This document shows, in pieces, positions 1-8,653 of a stretch of DNA of 46,032 bases. The stretch is from Polaromonas sp. GTDB lineage: Bacteria; Pseudomonadota; Gammaproteobacteria; Burkholderiales; Burkholderiaceae_C. Made by a program: the position numbers and the translations under genes. The stretch lies in contig NZ_JAAFGZ010000028.1 in NCBI RefSeq assembly GCF_010365105.1, positions 1 to 46,032 of the forward strand, given 5' to 3'. Numbering within the stretch: the stretch's first letter is position 1; each line of letters begins with the position of its first letter. The notes under the pieces are model-generated. The model saw only the letters and a program-made list of their open reading frames with translations. It ran no database searches and was not told the origin of the DNA.

Positions 1-328
1 CAGCGGCCGAGCAGACCAAAATGGCGCCGTCCATTTGTGCAGCGCCCGTGATCATGTTCTTCACATAGTCAGCGTGGCCCGGGCAGTCAACGTGCGCGTA
101 GTGGCGGGCAGCCGTTTCGTACTCTACGTGGGCGGTATTGATGGTGATGCCGCGCGCTTTTTCTTCCGGTGCCGCGTCGATCTGGTCGTAGGCCTTGGCT
201 TCGCCGCCGAACTTGGCGGCCAGCACGGTGGCGATTGCCGCCGTCAGCGTGGTCTTGCCATGGTCAACGTGACCGATCGTGCCGACGTTGACGTGCGGTT
301 TGGTCCGCGAAAATTTCTCTTTACCCAT
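1..328 (-). CDS. tuf: Elongation factor Tu (5' part, cut by window edge)
   Basis: EF-Tu is the GTPase that delivers aminoacyl-tRNA to the ribosome. Only the first 109 codons lie in the window. They hold the G1 loop GHVDHGKTT (about residues 19-27), the switch I motif RGITIN and the G3 motif DCPGH, all typical of EF-Tu. The ATG at 328 follows a good ribosome binding site (GGAGTTGG on the minus strand). It is the last gene of the rpsL-rpsG-fusA-tuf order, as in the classical str operon. The rest of the gene continues beyond position 1. Confidence 0.97.
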   Translation of the reverse strand, partial: MGKEKFSRTKPHVNVGTIGHVDHGKTTLTAAIATVLAAKFGGEAKAYDQIDAAPEEKARGITINTAHVEYETAARHYAHVDCPGHADYVKNMITGAAQMDGAILVCSAA

Positions 329-458
329 TTCCAACTCCAATAAAAGAACATGCCCGTGTACGGTTTAATGTTTGCACTACGCTGCTTTATTTCTCACCAC
401 GGGCAGTGAAAGGCGCGTAATCGCAGACAGGGAATCTAATTCGGGGACTGATCAGTTT

Positions 459-503
459 GGGGACAGAGCGAAAGGGCGCTTCGCGCGTCCTTCGGTCTGC
501 CCC
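459..503 (-). other. Imperfect hairpin between fusA and tuf
   Basis: On the minus strand a GGGG-CAGA arm can pair with a TCTGTCCCC arm, with further pairing (CGAAGG with CCTTTCG and GCGC with GCGC) towards the loop. It lies just after the fusA stop and 130 nt before the tuf start. No U-tract follows, so a processing or attenuation element is more likely than a full terminator. A 10-bp palindrome ACTGATCAGT at 447-456 lies beside it. Confidence 0.4.
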
Positions 504-512
504 GCAATTTCT

Positions 513-2615
513 TTACTTGGCTCTCGCAGCCATGATGGCTTCGGACACATTGCGTGGTGCTTCGGTGTAGTGCTTGAACTCCATCGAGTAAGTCGCACGG
601 CCTTGCGTTGCAGAGCGCAGCGTGGTCGAGTAGCCGAACATCTCGGACAAAGGCACTTCTGCCTTGATGACCTTGCCGCCACCGAGCATGTCCTCCATAC
701 CTTGGACCATGCCGCGGCGTGAGGCCAGATCGCCCATCACGTTGCCGGCATAGTCTTCAGGCGTCTCGACTTCCACAGCCATCATGGGCTCCAGAATGAC
801 CGGGCTGGCCTTGCGGCAGCCTTCCTTGAAACCGAAGATGGCAGCCATCTTGAACGCGAGTTCGTTCGAGTCCACGTCGTGGTAAGAGCCGAAATGCAGC
901 GTCACCTTGACATCGACCACCGGGTAGCCGGCAAGCACGCCAGCCGTCACAGCTTCGTTGATGCCTTTTTCAACCGCAGGAATGTACTCGCGCGGCACCA
1001 CGCCACCCTTGATGGCATCGACGAATTCGATGCCCTTGCCGGGTTCATTCGGCTCGATCTTGAGCACCACGTGACCGTACTGCCCCTTGCCGCCGGATTG
1101 ACGGACGAACTTGCCTTCGGCATCTTCGATGGTCTTGCGGATGGTTTCGCGGTAAGCCACCTGCGGCTTGCCGACGTTGGCTTCCACACCGAATTCGCGC
1201 TTCATGCGGTCAACGATGATTTCCAGGTGCAGCTCGCCCATGCCGGCAATGATGGTCTGGCCAGATTCTTCGTCGGTCTTGACGCGGAACGATGGATCTT
1301 CTGCGGCCAGGCGCTGCAGGGCAATGCCCATTTTTTCCTGGTCAGCCTTGGTTTTTGGCTCGACCGCCTGTGCAATCACAGGCTCGGGGAAGACCATGCG
1401 CTCCAGCATGATGATGGCATCCGGATCGCACAGGGTTTCGCCGGTGGTCACGTCTTTCAGGCCCACGCAGGCGGCGATGTCACCAGCGACGATTTCGCTG
1501 ACTTCCTGACGTTCGTTGGCGTGCATCTGCACGATACGGCCAATACGCTCTTTCTTGCCCTTGATGGGGTTGTAGACGGTATCGCCCTTTTTCAGCACAC
1601 CGGAATAGACGCGCACAAAGGTCAACTGGCCCACGAAAGGGTCGGTCATCAGTTTGAAGGCCAGCGCCGAGAATTTCTCCGAGTCGTCTGCCTTGCGGGT
1701 AACAGGCTCTTCATCATCATCGGTGCCCTTGACTGGCGGGATGTCGATCGGTGAAGGCATGAAGTCAATCACGGCGTCCAGCATGCGCTGCACGCCCTTG
1801 TTCTTGAAAGCAGAGCCGCAATACATTGGCTGGATTTCGCTGGCAATGGTGCGCGTGCGAATGCCTAACTTGATCTCTTCTTCAGACAAGTCACCTTCTT
1901 CAAGGTATTTGTTCATGAGATCTTCGTTGGCTTCGGCAGCAGCCTCGACCATTTTTTCGCGCCATTCCTTGGCGGACTGCAGCAAATCAGCTGGAATCTC
2001 GCGGTATTCGAACTTCATGCCTTGTGAAGCTTCATCCCAGATGATGGCTTTCATCATGATCAGGTCCACGACGCCAGTGAAGTTTTCTTCAGCACCGATG
2101 GGGATCACCATGGGCACAGGGTTGGCTTTCAGGCGCAGCTTCATGCCCTCGACCACCTTGAAGAAGTTCGCGCCGGTGCGGTCCATCTTGTTGACGAAAG
2201 CCAGACGTGGCACCTTGTACTTGTTGGCCTGACGCCAGACCGTCTCGGACTGGGGTTGCACGCCACCCACGGCGCAGTAAACCATGCAGGCGCCGTCAAG
2301 CACGCGCATGGACCGCTCGACTTCAATCGTGAAGTCAACGTGGCCAGGCGTGTCGATGATGTTGATACGGTGCTCGGGAAAGGACTTGTCCATGCCTTTC
2401 CAGAAACAGGTGGTGGCGGCGGAAGTGATCGTGATGCCACGCTCCTGCTCCTGCTCCATCCAGTCCATGGTTGCGGCGCCGTCATGGACTTCACCAATCT
2501 TGTGGCTCACGCCGGTGTAGAAAAGAATCCGCTCGGTGGTGGTGGTCTTGCCGGCATCGATGTGCGCGGAAATACCGATATTGCGGTAGTTTTTAATGGG
2601 GGTAGCGCGGGACAT
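513..2615 (-). CDS. fusA: Elongation factor G
   Basis: EF-G is the translocation GTPase of protein synthesis and also acts in ribosome recycling. The 700-residue product has the usual full length. The GTPase core is at the N-terminus: [15 protein letters not shown] near residue 17, the RGITI switch region, DTPGHVDF, and NKMDR. Domains II to V follow, ending in the typical C-terminal segment with [14 protein letters not shown]. The ATG at 2615 is the only sensible start. It lies downstream of rpsG and upstream of tuf in the same orientation, so it is co-transcribed in the str operon. Confidence 0.98.
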   Translation of the reverse strand: MSRATPIKNYRNIGISAHIDAGKTTTTERILFYTGVSHKIGEVHDGAATMDWMEQEQERGITITSAATTCFWKGMDKSFPEHRINIIDTPGHVDFTIEVERSMRVLDGACMVYCAVGGVQPQSETVWRQANKYKVPRLAFVNKMDRTGANFFKVVEGMKLRLKANPVPMVIPIGAEENFTGVVDLIMMKAIIWDEASQGMKFEYREIPADLLQSAKEWREKMVEAAAEANEDLMNKYLEEGDLSEEEIKLGIRTRTIASEIQPMYCGSAFKNKGVQRMLDAVIDFMPSPIDIPPVKGTDDDEEPVTRKADDSEKFSALAFKLMTDPFVGQLTFVRVYSGVLKKGDTVYNPIKGKKERIGRIVQMHANERQEVSEIVAGDIAACVGLKDVTTGETLCDPDAIIMLERMVFPEPVIAQAVEPKTKADQEKMGIALQRLAAEDPSFRVKTDEESGQTIIAGMGELHLEIIVDRMKREFGVEANVGKPQVAYRETIRKTIEDAEGKFVRQSGGKGQYGHVVLKIEPNEPGKGIEFVDAIKGGVVPREYIPAVEKGINEAVTAGVLAGYPVVDVKVTLHFGSYHDVDSNELAFKMAAIFGFKEGCRKASPVILEPMMAVEVETPEDYAGNVMGDLASRRGMVQGMEDMLGGGKVIKAEVPLSEMFGYSTTLRSATQGRATYSMEFKHYTEAPRNVSEAIMAARAK

Positions 2616-2821
2616 AAATTACTTTCAGTTCGGTGTTACGAACAATGACACGTGGTGCCAAGATATTTCTCTTGTTTTTCTACGCGTCTGCCGGCAGGGC
2701 GCTTTTGGCACCAAGCCGGCAGGAGTTGGGGTTGAACCGCCAGGAATCAAGGTGTTTTGGTCACCTTGAACGACCGGCGGCAACCCGTCAATGAAGCGCA
2801 GTCAACACTGCAAACCATCGA
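2616..2821 (-). other. rpsG-fusA spacer with hairpin
   Basis: This 206-nt spacer holds no credible gene. On the minus strand a perfect 7-bp stem CAAGGTG/CACCTTG (2748-2768, loop of 7) lies soon after rpsG, and GC-rich CTGCCGGC-type repeats lie closer to fusA. In many bacteria this part of the str operon carries translational control structures; whether this one does cannot be told from the sequence alone. Confidence 0.35.
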
Positions 2822-3294
2822 TCAGAAGCGGAAGTGGCTGAACGCCTTGTTGGCTTCGGCCATGCGGTGAACTTCGTCACGCTTTTTCATGGCGCCGCCA
2901 CGGCCTTCGGTGGCTTCCATCAATTCATTGGCGAGGCGCAATGACATTGATTTTTCGCCACGCTTCTTGGCGGCTTCTTTCAACCAGCGCATAGCCAGGG
3001 CCATACGGCGGACAGGACGCACTTCAACCGGTACCTGGTAATTGGCACCACCGACGCGGCGGGACTTCACTTCAACCATGGGCTTGATGTTGCCGATGGC
3101 CATGTGAAAAGCCTCCAGCGGATCTTTGCCAGGGTTCTTTTTCTCGATTTGCTCCAGGGCGCCATAAATGATGCGCTCTGCGACGGCTTTCTTGCCGCCT
3201 TGCATGATCACGTTCATGAATTTGGCAAGATCGACATCGCCAAATTTTGGATCAGGAAGAATTTCACGTTTAGGGACTTCGCGACACGTGGCAT
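2822..3294 (-). CDS. rpsG: 30S ribosomal protein S7, with apparent 1-nt deletion near its start
   Basis: S7 binds 16S rRNA and nucleates the 30S head. The ATG at 3294 is preceded by a strong ribosome binding site (AGAGGTG, five bases upstream) and opens with Met-Pro-Arg, as S7 should. However, reading on from this ATG leaves the S7 frame at once. The correct frame, giving [18 protein letters not shown] and then [19 protein letters not shown] through to the stop at 2822, is reached only if one base is added around 3283-3288 (family start MPRRREVPKR). In the S7 frame itself no ATG, GTG or TTG occurs between the upstream TGA and Met at 3217. Starting at 3217 would remove 26 conserved residues. 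A sequencing or assembly error is the simplest cause, because the gene is essential. Confidence 0.93.
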
Positions 3295-3434
3295 TTTTTC
3301 ACCTCTTTGCTTCAGTTGGCGCTGCTTTCGGCAACACCGCGAGAGTTAGCAAACTCTCACTTACTCGACCGGCGCAAAAAACTTGCACTTGGGTCACTTC
3401 GCTCAAAACACCGGCCAGGGTGAGTCAAGCACCT

Positions 3435-3449
3435 GTTTTTTGAAAAAAC
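3435..3449 (-). other. A/T hairpin in rpsL-rpsG spacer
   Basis: GTTTTTT-G-AAAAAAC forms a perfect 7+1+7 inverted repeat 51 nt after the rpsL stop. The loop is too short for a good RNA hairpin, so its role is unclear. The rest of the 205-nt spacer between rpsL and rpsG shows no gene. Confidence 0.25.
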
Positions 3450-3499
3450 CTTGACAGCTTTTTCGGGTGCGAACAGTGAAGTTCGAACCGATAGGCCAA

Positions 3500-3877
3500 T
3501 TACTTGGCTTTTGGACGCTTCGCGCCGTACTTGGAACGCGACTGCTTGCGGTCTTTCACGCCTTGCAAGTCGAGCGAGCCACGAACGATGTGGTAACGCA
3601 CACCCGGCAAGTCCTTGACACGACCGCCGCGAACCAGCACGACGCTGTGTTCCTGCAGGTTGTGGCCTTCGCCGCCGATGTAGGAAATGATCTCGAATCC
3701 GTTGGTCAGGCGCACCTTGGCGACTTTACGCAAAGCGGAGTTTGGCTTTTTAGGCGTGGTGGTGTACACACGGGTGCATACGCCACGGCGCTGTGGAGAA
3801 TTTTCCATCGCAGGGCTTTTTGACTTGATCTTTTCGACCTCGCGCCCCTGACGGACTAACTGATTGATGGTTGGCAT
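3500..3877 (-). CDS. rpsL: 30S ribosomal protein S12
   Basis: S12 sits at the decoding centre and influences translational accuracy. The 125-residue protein [13 protein letters not shown]...[10 protein letters not shown] matches the family over its full length. The streptomycin-relevant positions look wild type: the lysine in [12 protein letters not shown] (E. coli K43) and the lysine in [11 protein letters not shown] (E. coli K88). The frame stays open upstream to 3973, but the conserved S12 N-terminus fixes the start at 3877. It is the first gene of the str operon here. Confidence 0.98.
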   Translation of the reverse strand: MPTINQLVRQGREVEKIKSKSPAMENSPQRRGVCTRVYTTTPKKPNSALRKVAKVRLTNGFEIISYIGGEGHNLQEHSVVLVRGGRVKDLPGVRYHIVRGSLDLQGVKDRKQSRSKYGAKRPKAK

Positions 3878-3954
3878 TGAAAACGTCCCTAAACGTCTGA
3901 AAACGGTATAAAACTGCGAAAAACTTCCCCGCACCAAAAGCGGAAAAGCCTTCG

Positions 3955-3983
3955 AGTATATGCGGGTTGCCAAAAAAGCTCAA
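3955..3983 (-). promoter_or_regulatory. Sigma-70 promoter of the str operon
   Basis: On the minus strand TTGAGC (3983-3978) is followed after exactly 17 bases by TATACT (3960-3955). This predicts a transcription start near 3947, about 70 nt upstream of the rpsL ATG. The position, spacing and near-consensus -10 box make it the likely promoter of rpsL-rpsG-fusA-tuf. Confidence 0.7.
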
Positions 3984-4086
3984 GCAGTTGTCCTGGCCAA
4001 GGCCGTGCGGGTCTTGAGGTCCAGCCAAAAACTGCTGCCTTCACACGGTGATCATGACCGCCGCTAAGGGTTTATTCCTACGATAT

Positions 4087-4120
4087 TTGACTTGAGTCAG
4101 TCATGCGCAAAGATTACTAT
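4087..4120 (+). promoter_or_regulatory. Sigma-70-like promoter of the paa operon
   Basis: TTGAGT (4092-4097) and TACTAT (4115-4120) are 17 bases apart and lie about 60 nt upstream of the paaI-like start at 4183. The predicted transcription start, near 4127, falls inside the palindrome at 4123-4136, the layout expected for a repressed promoter. Confidence 0.6.
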
Positions 4121-4122
4121 CT

Positions 4123-4136
4123 ACCGACCGGTCGGT
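4123..4136 (+). promoter_or_regulatory. Palindromic operator, probably for the TetR/PaaR regulator
   Basis: ACCGACCGGTCGGT is a perfect 14-bp palindrome directly after the -10 box. From memory, its ACCG-NN-CG-NN-CGGT pattern matches the binding motif reported for the TetR-type PaaR of Corynebacterium. A TetR-family gene ends this same gene cluster (9752-10375). I infer that this protein binds here and blocks transcription until phenylacetyl-CoA accumulates. I saw no second copy of the palindrome in the window. Confidence 0.7.
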
Positions 4137-4182
4137 CAAAAGACAGCTGGCTTTGATGTTGACACAACATAAGGAAGCGCCC

Positions 4183-4644
4183 ATGACAGAGCATTTGCAG
4201 CAAGAAACCGCCCAGCGGGTGGGTGAGCGCATGTTTGCCAGTGACCGGGCCTCACAGGCGCTGGGGATGCAATTGCTGGAAACCATGCCGGGGACGGCGC
4301 TGCTGTCGATGACGGTGCGCGAAGACATGCTCAACGGCCATCAGACCTGCCATGGCGGGTTGATTTCGGCACTCGCCGATTCGGCTTTCGCGTTTGCCTG
4401 CAACTCCTACAACGAAATGACCGTGGCATCGGGCTTCAGCATCGACTTCACAGCCCCGGCGCATCTGGGCGACCTGCTGACCGCCCGATGCGTCGAAGTG
4501 TCGAGGGCCGGCCGCACCGGCATTTATGACACAAGCGTCAGCAACCAGCGGGGTGAACGCATCGCCTTGTTTCGCGGCCGCTCCCACACCTTCAAAGGCA
4601 AGCCGGCCGTGGCCCCTGACTCAAACCCCCGGGAGAACGGATGA
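4183..4644 (+). CDS. paaI: Hydroxyphenylacetyl-CoA thioesterase, PaaI family
   Basis: Hotdog-fold thioesterase that hydrolyses dead-end CoA thioesters in phenylacetate degradation, freeing CoA. The 153-residue product has the family motif NGHQTCHGGLISALADSAF (from about residue 51). The HGG turn lies at the start of the central helix, and the Asp of LADSAF is the likely catalytic acid. The start at 4183 is chosen over an upstream ATG at 4153 because AAGGAAG lies six bases before it. Its TGA overlaps the paaK start (ATGA). It is the first gene after the palindromic operator. Confidence 0.9.
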   Translation: MTEHLQQETAQRVGERMFASDRASQALGMQLLETMPGTALLSMTVREDMLNGHQTCHGGLISALADSAFAFACNSYNEMTVASGFSIDFTAPAHLGDLLTARCVEVSRAGRTGIYDTSVSNQRGERIALFRGRSHTFKGKPAVAPDSNPRENG

Positions 4645-5957
4645 CCGTCAAACGCCCTGCCCCTGGCGACCTTGAACCCATCGAGCAGGCCAGCCGCGAC
4701 GAGATCACCGCCTTGCAACTGCAGCGCCTGCAGGCCACGCTGCAGCAGGCGTATGACCATGTGCCGCATTACCGCAAGGCATTCGATGCCAGGGGAATTC
4801 ATCCTGGCGACCTGAAGCAGCTCGGCGACCTGTCGAAATTCCCGTTCACCGTCAAGAACGACCTGCGCCAGAACTACCCGTTCGGCATGTTTGCCGTGCC
4901 GCGCAGCCAGGTGGCGCGTATTCATGCGTCGTCAGGCACCACCGGCAAGCCGACAGTCGTCGGCTACACCCGAAATGACATCGATACCTGGGCGCGGCTG
5001 GTGGCACGCTCGATCCGCGCCGCAGGTGGACGGGCGGGCGACAGCATCCACATTGCCTACGGCTACGGACTGTTCACCGGCGGACTGGGCGCGCATTACG
5101 GCGCCGAACTGGCGGGCTGCATGGTCATCCCGATGTCGGGCGGCCAGACCGAGCGGCAGGTGCAGCTGATCCACGACTTCCAGCCGGACATCATCATGGT
5201 CACGCCGAGCTACATGCAGGTGATCATCGAGGAGTTTGCGCGGCAGGGCCTGGATCCCCGGGGAAGTTCGCTCAAGGTCGGCATATTCGGCGCCGAACCC
5301 TGGACCGAGGCCATGCGCCGGGACATTGAAGGCAAGACCGCAATGGATGCGGTCGATATCTATGGCCTGTCCGAGGTCATGGGGCCCGGCGTGGCCAGCG
5401 AATGCATCGAAGCCAAGGATGGCCCGGTCATCTGGGAAGACCATTTCTATCCTGAAATCGTGAATCCCGACACTGGCGAGGTGCTGCCCGACGGCGAGGA
5501 AGGCGAACTGGTGTTCACCTCGCTGACCAAGGAAGCGCTGCCCATCATCCGTTACCGCACGCGAGACCTGACGCGGCTGCTGCCGCCCACGGCGCGGTCG
5601 TTCCGGCGCATGGGCAAGATCGTCGGACGCAGCGACGACATGCTGATCATTCGCGGCGTCAACGTGTTCCCGACGCAGATCGAGGAAGTCGTGCTGCAGC
5701 ATCCGAGGCTCTCGGGCATGTACCAGATCCATGTCAACCGCCAGGGGCCGCTCGACCAGGTGAATGTGCATTGCGAATGGCGGCATTCGGACACGGGATT
5801 CAGCCAGAATGACATCGACGAGGTCGCCGCCTGGCTGCAGCACCGCATCAAGACGCTGGTGGGCATTTCCACCCAGGTGTCGGTCATGGCCCCGGAATCC
5901 ATCGAGCGCACGCTGACGGGCAAGGCCAGGCGGGTCATCGACTCGCGGCCGCGCTAG
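4641..5957 (+). CDS. paaK: Phenylacetate-CoA ligase
   Basis: Activates phenylacetate to phenylacetyl-CoA with ATP and CoA, the entry step of the pathway. The 438 residues match the family length. The adenylate-forming signature SSGTTGKPTVVGYT is at about residue 97, the YGLSEVMGPGVA motif lies in the middle, and the hinge segment YRTRDLTRLLP with GRSDDMLIIRGVNVFPTQIE lies towards the C-terminal lid domain. It is translationally coupled to paaI by a 4-nt overlap and followed 39 nt later by paaA. Confidence 0.97.
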   Translation: MTVKRPAPGDLEPIEQASRDEITALQLQRLQATLQQAYDHVPHYRKAFDARGIHPGDLKQLGDLSKFPFTVKNDLRQNYPFGMFAVPRSQVARIHASSGTTGKPTVVGYTRNDIDTWARLVARSIRAAGGRAGDSIHIAYGYGLFTGGLGAHYGAELAGCMVIPMSGGQTERQVQLIHDFQPDIIMVTPSYMQVIIEEFARQGLDPRGSSLKVGIFGAEPWTEAMRRDIEGKTAMDAVDIYGLSEVMGPGVASECIEAKDGPVIWEDHFYPEIVNPDTGEVLPDGEEGELVFTSLTKEALPIIRYRTRDLTRLLPPTARSFRRMGKIVGRSDDMLIIRGVNVFPTQIEEVVLQHPRLSGMYQIHVNRQGPLDQVNVHCEWRHSDTGFSQNDIDEVAAWLQHRIKTLVGISTQVSVMAPESIERTLTGKARRVIDSRPR

Positions 5958-5996
5958 CCGCAGCCAGTCCATCCACCACAGGAAAGGAATCACTAC

Positions 5997-7007
5997 ATGT
6001 ACACGCAAGCCATGGACACGATGAACCCCGAGCCGGGCGACGACAGGAAAGCCGTCCGTTCAACCGAGGAAATGCAGCGGGAGGAGCGCTTCGAGGCACG
6101 CATCGACGCCGGCGACTTCATTGAAGCCAAAGACTGGATGCCCGAGCATTACCGCAAGACGCTGATCCGCCAGATCAGCCAGCATGCGCACAGCGAGATC
6201 GTCGGCATGCTGCCCGAGGGCAACTGGATCTCGCGGGCGCCCACGCTCAAGCGCAAGCTCATCCTGCTGGCCAAGGTGCAGGACGAAGGCGGCCACGGCC
6301 TGTACCTCTACGCCGCTGCCGAAACGCTGGGCAAGACGCGCGACGAACTGCTCGATGCCCTGCACACCGGCAAGGCCAAGTACAGCTCGATCTTCAACTA
6401 CCCGACACTGAGCTGGGCCGACATGGGCACGGTCGGCTGGCTGGTCGATGGCGCGGCGATCATGAACCAGGTGCCGCTGTGCCGCTGCTCGTATGCACCG
6501 TATTCGCGCGCCATGATCCGCATCTGCCGCGAGGAGAGCTTTCACCAGCGCCAGGGCTACGAAGCCCTGCTGACCATGATGCAGCAAGGCACCGACGCCC
6601 AGCGCGCCATGGTGCAGGATTCGGTGAATCGCTGGTGGTGGCCGTCGATCATGATGTTCGGCCCGCCCGATGACCAGTCGCCCAACACCGCGCAGTCGAT
6701 GCGCTGGGGCATCAAGCGCATGAGCAACGACGAGCTGCGGCAAAAGTTCATTGACGCCACGGCAGAGCAGGCCAAGGTGCTGGGCATCACCCTGCCCGAC
6801 CCGGACCTGAAATGGAACGAGGAGCGCCAGCATTACGACTTCGGCGCGATCGACTGGAGCGAATTCTGGCGCGTGATCGGCGGCGACGGCCCGTGCAACC
6901 GTGAACGCCTGAGCGCCCGCGTCAAGGCCTGGGAAGACGGCGCCTGGGTGCGCGAGGCGGCGCTGGCGCATTCGGCCAAACATATGCCAGTGGCCCAGGC
7001 GGCCTGA
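5997..7007 (+). CDS. paaA: Phenylacetyl-CoA 1,2-epoxidase, catalytic subunit PaaA
   Basis: Catalytic diiron subunit of the multicomponent monooxygenase that epoxidises the phenylacetyl-CoA ring. The carboxylate-bridged diiron motifs are visible: QDEGGH at residues 95-100 and EESFH at 179-183, with MLPEGNW before them. The length of 336 residues is normal, with a short N-terminal extension before the conserved core. AGGAAAGGAAT precedes the ATG. Older literature calls this gene paaG. It leads the contiguous paaABCDE set. Confidence 0.97.
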   Translation: MYTQAMDTMNPEPGDDRKAVRSTEEMQREERFEARIDAGDFIEAKDWMPEHYRKTLIRQISQHAHSEIVGMLPEGNWISRAPTLKRKLILLAKVQDEGGHGLYLYAAAETLGKTRDELLDALHTGKAKYSSIFNYPTLSWADMGTVGWLVDGAAIMNQVPLCRCSYAPYSRAMIRICREESFHQRQGYEALLTMMQQGTDAQRAMVQDSVNRWWWPSIMMFGPPDDQSPNTAQSMRWGIKRMSNDELRQKFIDATAEQAKVLGITLPDPDLKWNEERQHYDFGAIDWSEFWRVIGGDGPCNRERLSARVKAWEDGAWVREAALAHSAKHMPVAQAA

Positions 7008-7030
7008 ATCCCAACCCAAAGGAACCTGAC

Positions 7031-7321
7031 ATGACACAAGCAACCGAATGGCCTTTGTGGGAAGTTTTCGTGCGCAGCCGCGCGGGCCTGGACCACAAGC
7101 ACAGCGGCAGCCTGCATGCGGCCGACGCGAAGATGGCGATACAACTCGCCCGCGACGTGTACACCCGGCGCCAGGAAGGCACCAGCATCTGGGTCATGCG
7201 CTCCGACCAGATCACGGCCAGCGACCCGGGCGACAAGGGCATGTATTTCGACCCGATGGAAGACAAGGTGTATCGACACCCGACCTTCTACAAGCTGCCC
7301 GAAGCCGTGAACCACATGTAA
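7031..7321 (+). CDS. paaB: Phenylacetyl-CoA epoxidase subunit PaaB
   Basis: Small 96-residue structural subunit of the phenylacetyl-CoA epoxidase, thought to bridge PaaAC units. The protein opens with WPLWEVFVRSRAGLDHKHSG, a hallmark of the family. A Shine-Dalgarno-like AAAGGAACC precedes the ATG. It sits 23 nt after paaA and 2 nt before paaC. Confidence 0.96.
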   Translation: MTQATEWPLWEVFVRSRAGLDHKHSGSLHAADAKMAIQLARDVYTRRQEGTSIWVMRSDQITASDPGDKGMYFDPMEDKVYRHPTFYKLPEAVNHM

Positions 7322-7323
7322 GC

Positions 7324-8103
7324 ATGATGATGAATCCATCGATCCAACCGAGCCGCGATCCTGAGGTGCAGTACATGCTGCGCCTGGCCGACACCTGCCT
7401 GATCCTGGGCCAGCGCCTGGGCGAATGGTGCGGCCATGCGCCCATCCTGGAAGAAGACATCGCGCTGACCAACACGGCGCTCGACCTGATCGGCCAGGCA
7501 CGCGCGCTGTTTGCCCACATTGGTCAAGTCAGCGGAACAGGCCATGACGAGGACCAGCTGGCCTTCCTGCGCGAGGAGCGCGACTACGTCAATGTGACGC
7601 TGGTCGAGCTGCCGCGTGGCGACTTTGCTTTCACCTCGCTGCGCAACGCGATGATGTCCACCTTTCTCAAGCTGGTCTGGGAACGCCTGGCCAGTTCCGG
7701 CGACGGCGAACTGGCAGCGATTGCCGGCAAGGCGGTGAAGGAAGCGCGCTACCACCAGCGCCATGCCGGCGACTGGGTGGTGCGGCTGGGCGACGGCACG
7801 GCCGAGTCGCGCCAGCGCATGGAAAGCGCACTGGAAGAGCTGTGGCGCTACGTTCCCGAGCTGTTCGAGGGCGATGCGATCGACGTGCAGGCGCAGCAGA
7901 GCGGCATCGGTCCCGACTGGAGCAGCCTGCACGCGCCATGGCTGGCGGAAATGACCCAGCTGCTGGAGGAAGCCACGCTGGCCGTGCCGAAAGACAGCGC
8001 GTTTCGCAGCAGCGGCAAGCGCGGCATCCACAGCGAACACATGGGCTACATCCTGACCGAAATGCAGTACCTGCAGCGCGCCTATCCCGGGGGCGTGTGG
8101 TGA
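7324..8103 (+). CDS. paaC: Phenylacetyl-CoA epoxidase subunit PaaC
   Basis: Ferritin-like partner subunit of PaaA that shapes and stabilises the substrate site but does not hold the active diiron centre itself. The 259 residues contain the conserved helices LRLADTCLILGQRLGEWCGH, DLIGQARALFAHIG and EARYHQRHAGDWVVRLGDGT. Three in-frame ATGs (7324, 7327, 7330) stand directly after the paaB stop; the first is given. A longer reading frame back to 7048 runs through paaB and is an artefact. Its stop overlaps the paaD start. Confidence 0.96.
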   Translation: MMMNPSIQPSRDPEVQYMLRLADTCLILGQRLGEWCGHAPILEEDIALTNTALDLIGQARALFAHIGQVSGTGHDEDQLAFLREERDYVNVTLVELPRGDFAFTSLRNAMMSTFLKLVWERLASSGDGELAAIAGKAVKEARYHQRHAGDWVVRLGDGTAESRQRMESALEELWRYVPELFEGDAIDVQAQQSGIGPDWSSLHAPWLAEMTQLLEEATLAVPKDSAFRSSGKRGIHSEHMGYILTEMQYLQRAYPGGVW

Positions 8104-8633
8104 CCACGCTGGCGGTCATGGCCGCAGAAGCGCGCATGGCCCGTGCCTGGGACGTACTTCAAAGCGTTCCCGACCCGGAGGTGCCGGTGGTGTCGGTGTG
8201 CGACCTGGGGCTGGTGCGCAATGTTTTACTCGTCGAAAATGAACTGGAAGTGGTGGTTACGCCCACCTACTCTGGATGCCCTGCTACTGAATACATAGCA
8301 AACAGCATCATTGAAGCGCTGGACTCCGCAGGGCTCGGGCCGACGCGGGTGCGCATGCAGCGGGCGCCGGCCTGGACCACCGACTGGATGAGCCAGGAAG
8401 GCCGCGACAAGCTGCGCGACCACGGCATTGCCCCGCCCGGCCCGGTCGCGCAGGGCGGCGCCATGCCCATCCGCTTTGCCGGCCGGCGCGCGGTGGATGA
8501 TGCGCCGCTGGCCTGCCCGCGCTGCGGCAGCCTGCACACCGCCCTGCTGTCGGCCTTTGGCAGCACCGCCTGCAAGGCCTTGCACCGCTGCCTGGACTGC
8601 AAGGAACCGTTCGAGCATTTCAAGCCCCTCTAA
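8100..8633 (+). CDS. paaD: Phenylacetyl-CoA epoxidase assembly protein PaaD
   Basis: MIP18/DUF59-family protein needed for a working epoxidase, probably by aiding iron or Fe-S cofactor assembly. The conserved TPTYSGCPAT is at residues 54-63. A C-terminal zinc-ribbon-like set of cysteines follows (C139, C142, C158, C164, C167). The start is taken as GTG at 8100, which overlaps the paaC stop by four bases; ATG at 8118 is the alternative. Bases 8223-8300 are clearly more AT-rich than the rest of the operon and resemble a dispersed intergenic repeat (see findings). Confidence 0.92.
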   Translation: MTTLAVMAAEARMARAWDVLQSVPDPEVPVVSVCDLGLVRNVLLVENELEVVVTPTYSGCPATEYIANSIIEALDSAGLGPTRVRMQRAPAWTTDWMSQEGRDKLRDHGIAPPGPVAQGGAMPIRFAGRRAVDDAPLACPRCGSLHTALLSAFGSTACKALHRCLDCKEPFEHFKPL

Positions 8634-8653
8634 CCTCCAGCCAAAGCAGCACC

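Noticed and set aside
447..456. ACTGATCAGT palindrome with flanking GGGGAC repeats between fusA and tuf
   Set aside because: A 10-bp palindrome is not rare in 46 kb and no regulator or promoter element is positioned with it.
3878..3973. 32-residue N-terminal extension of S12
   Set aside because: S12 is strongly conserved and starts MPTINQLV; the extension would lie over the leader and promoter region of the operon.
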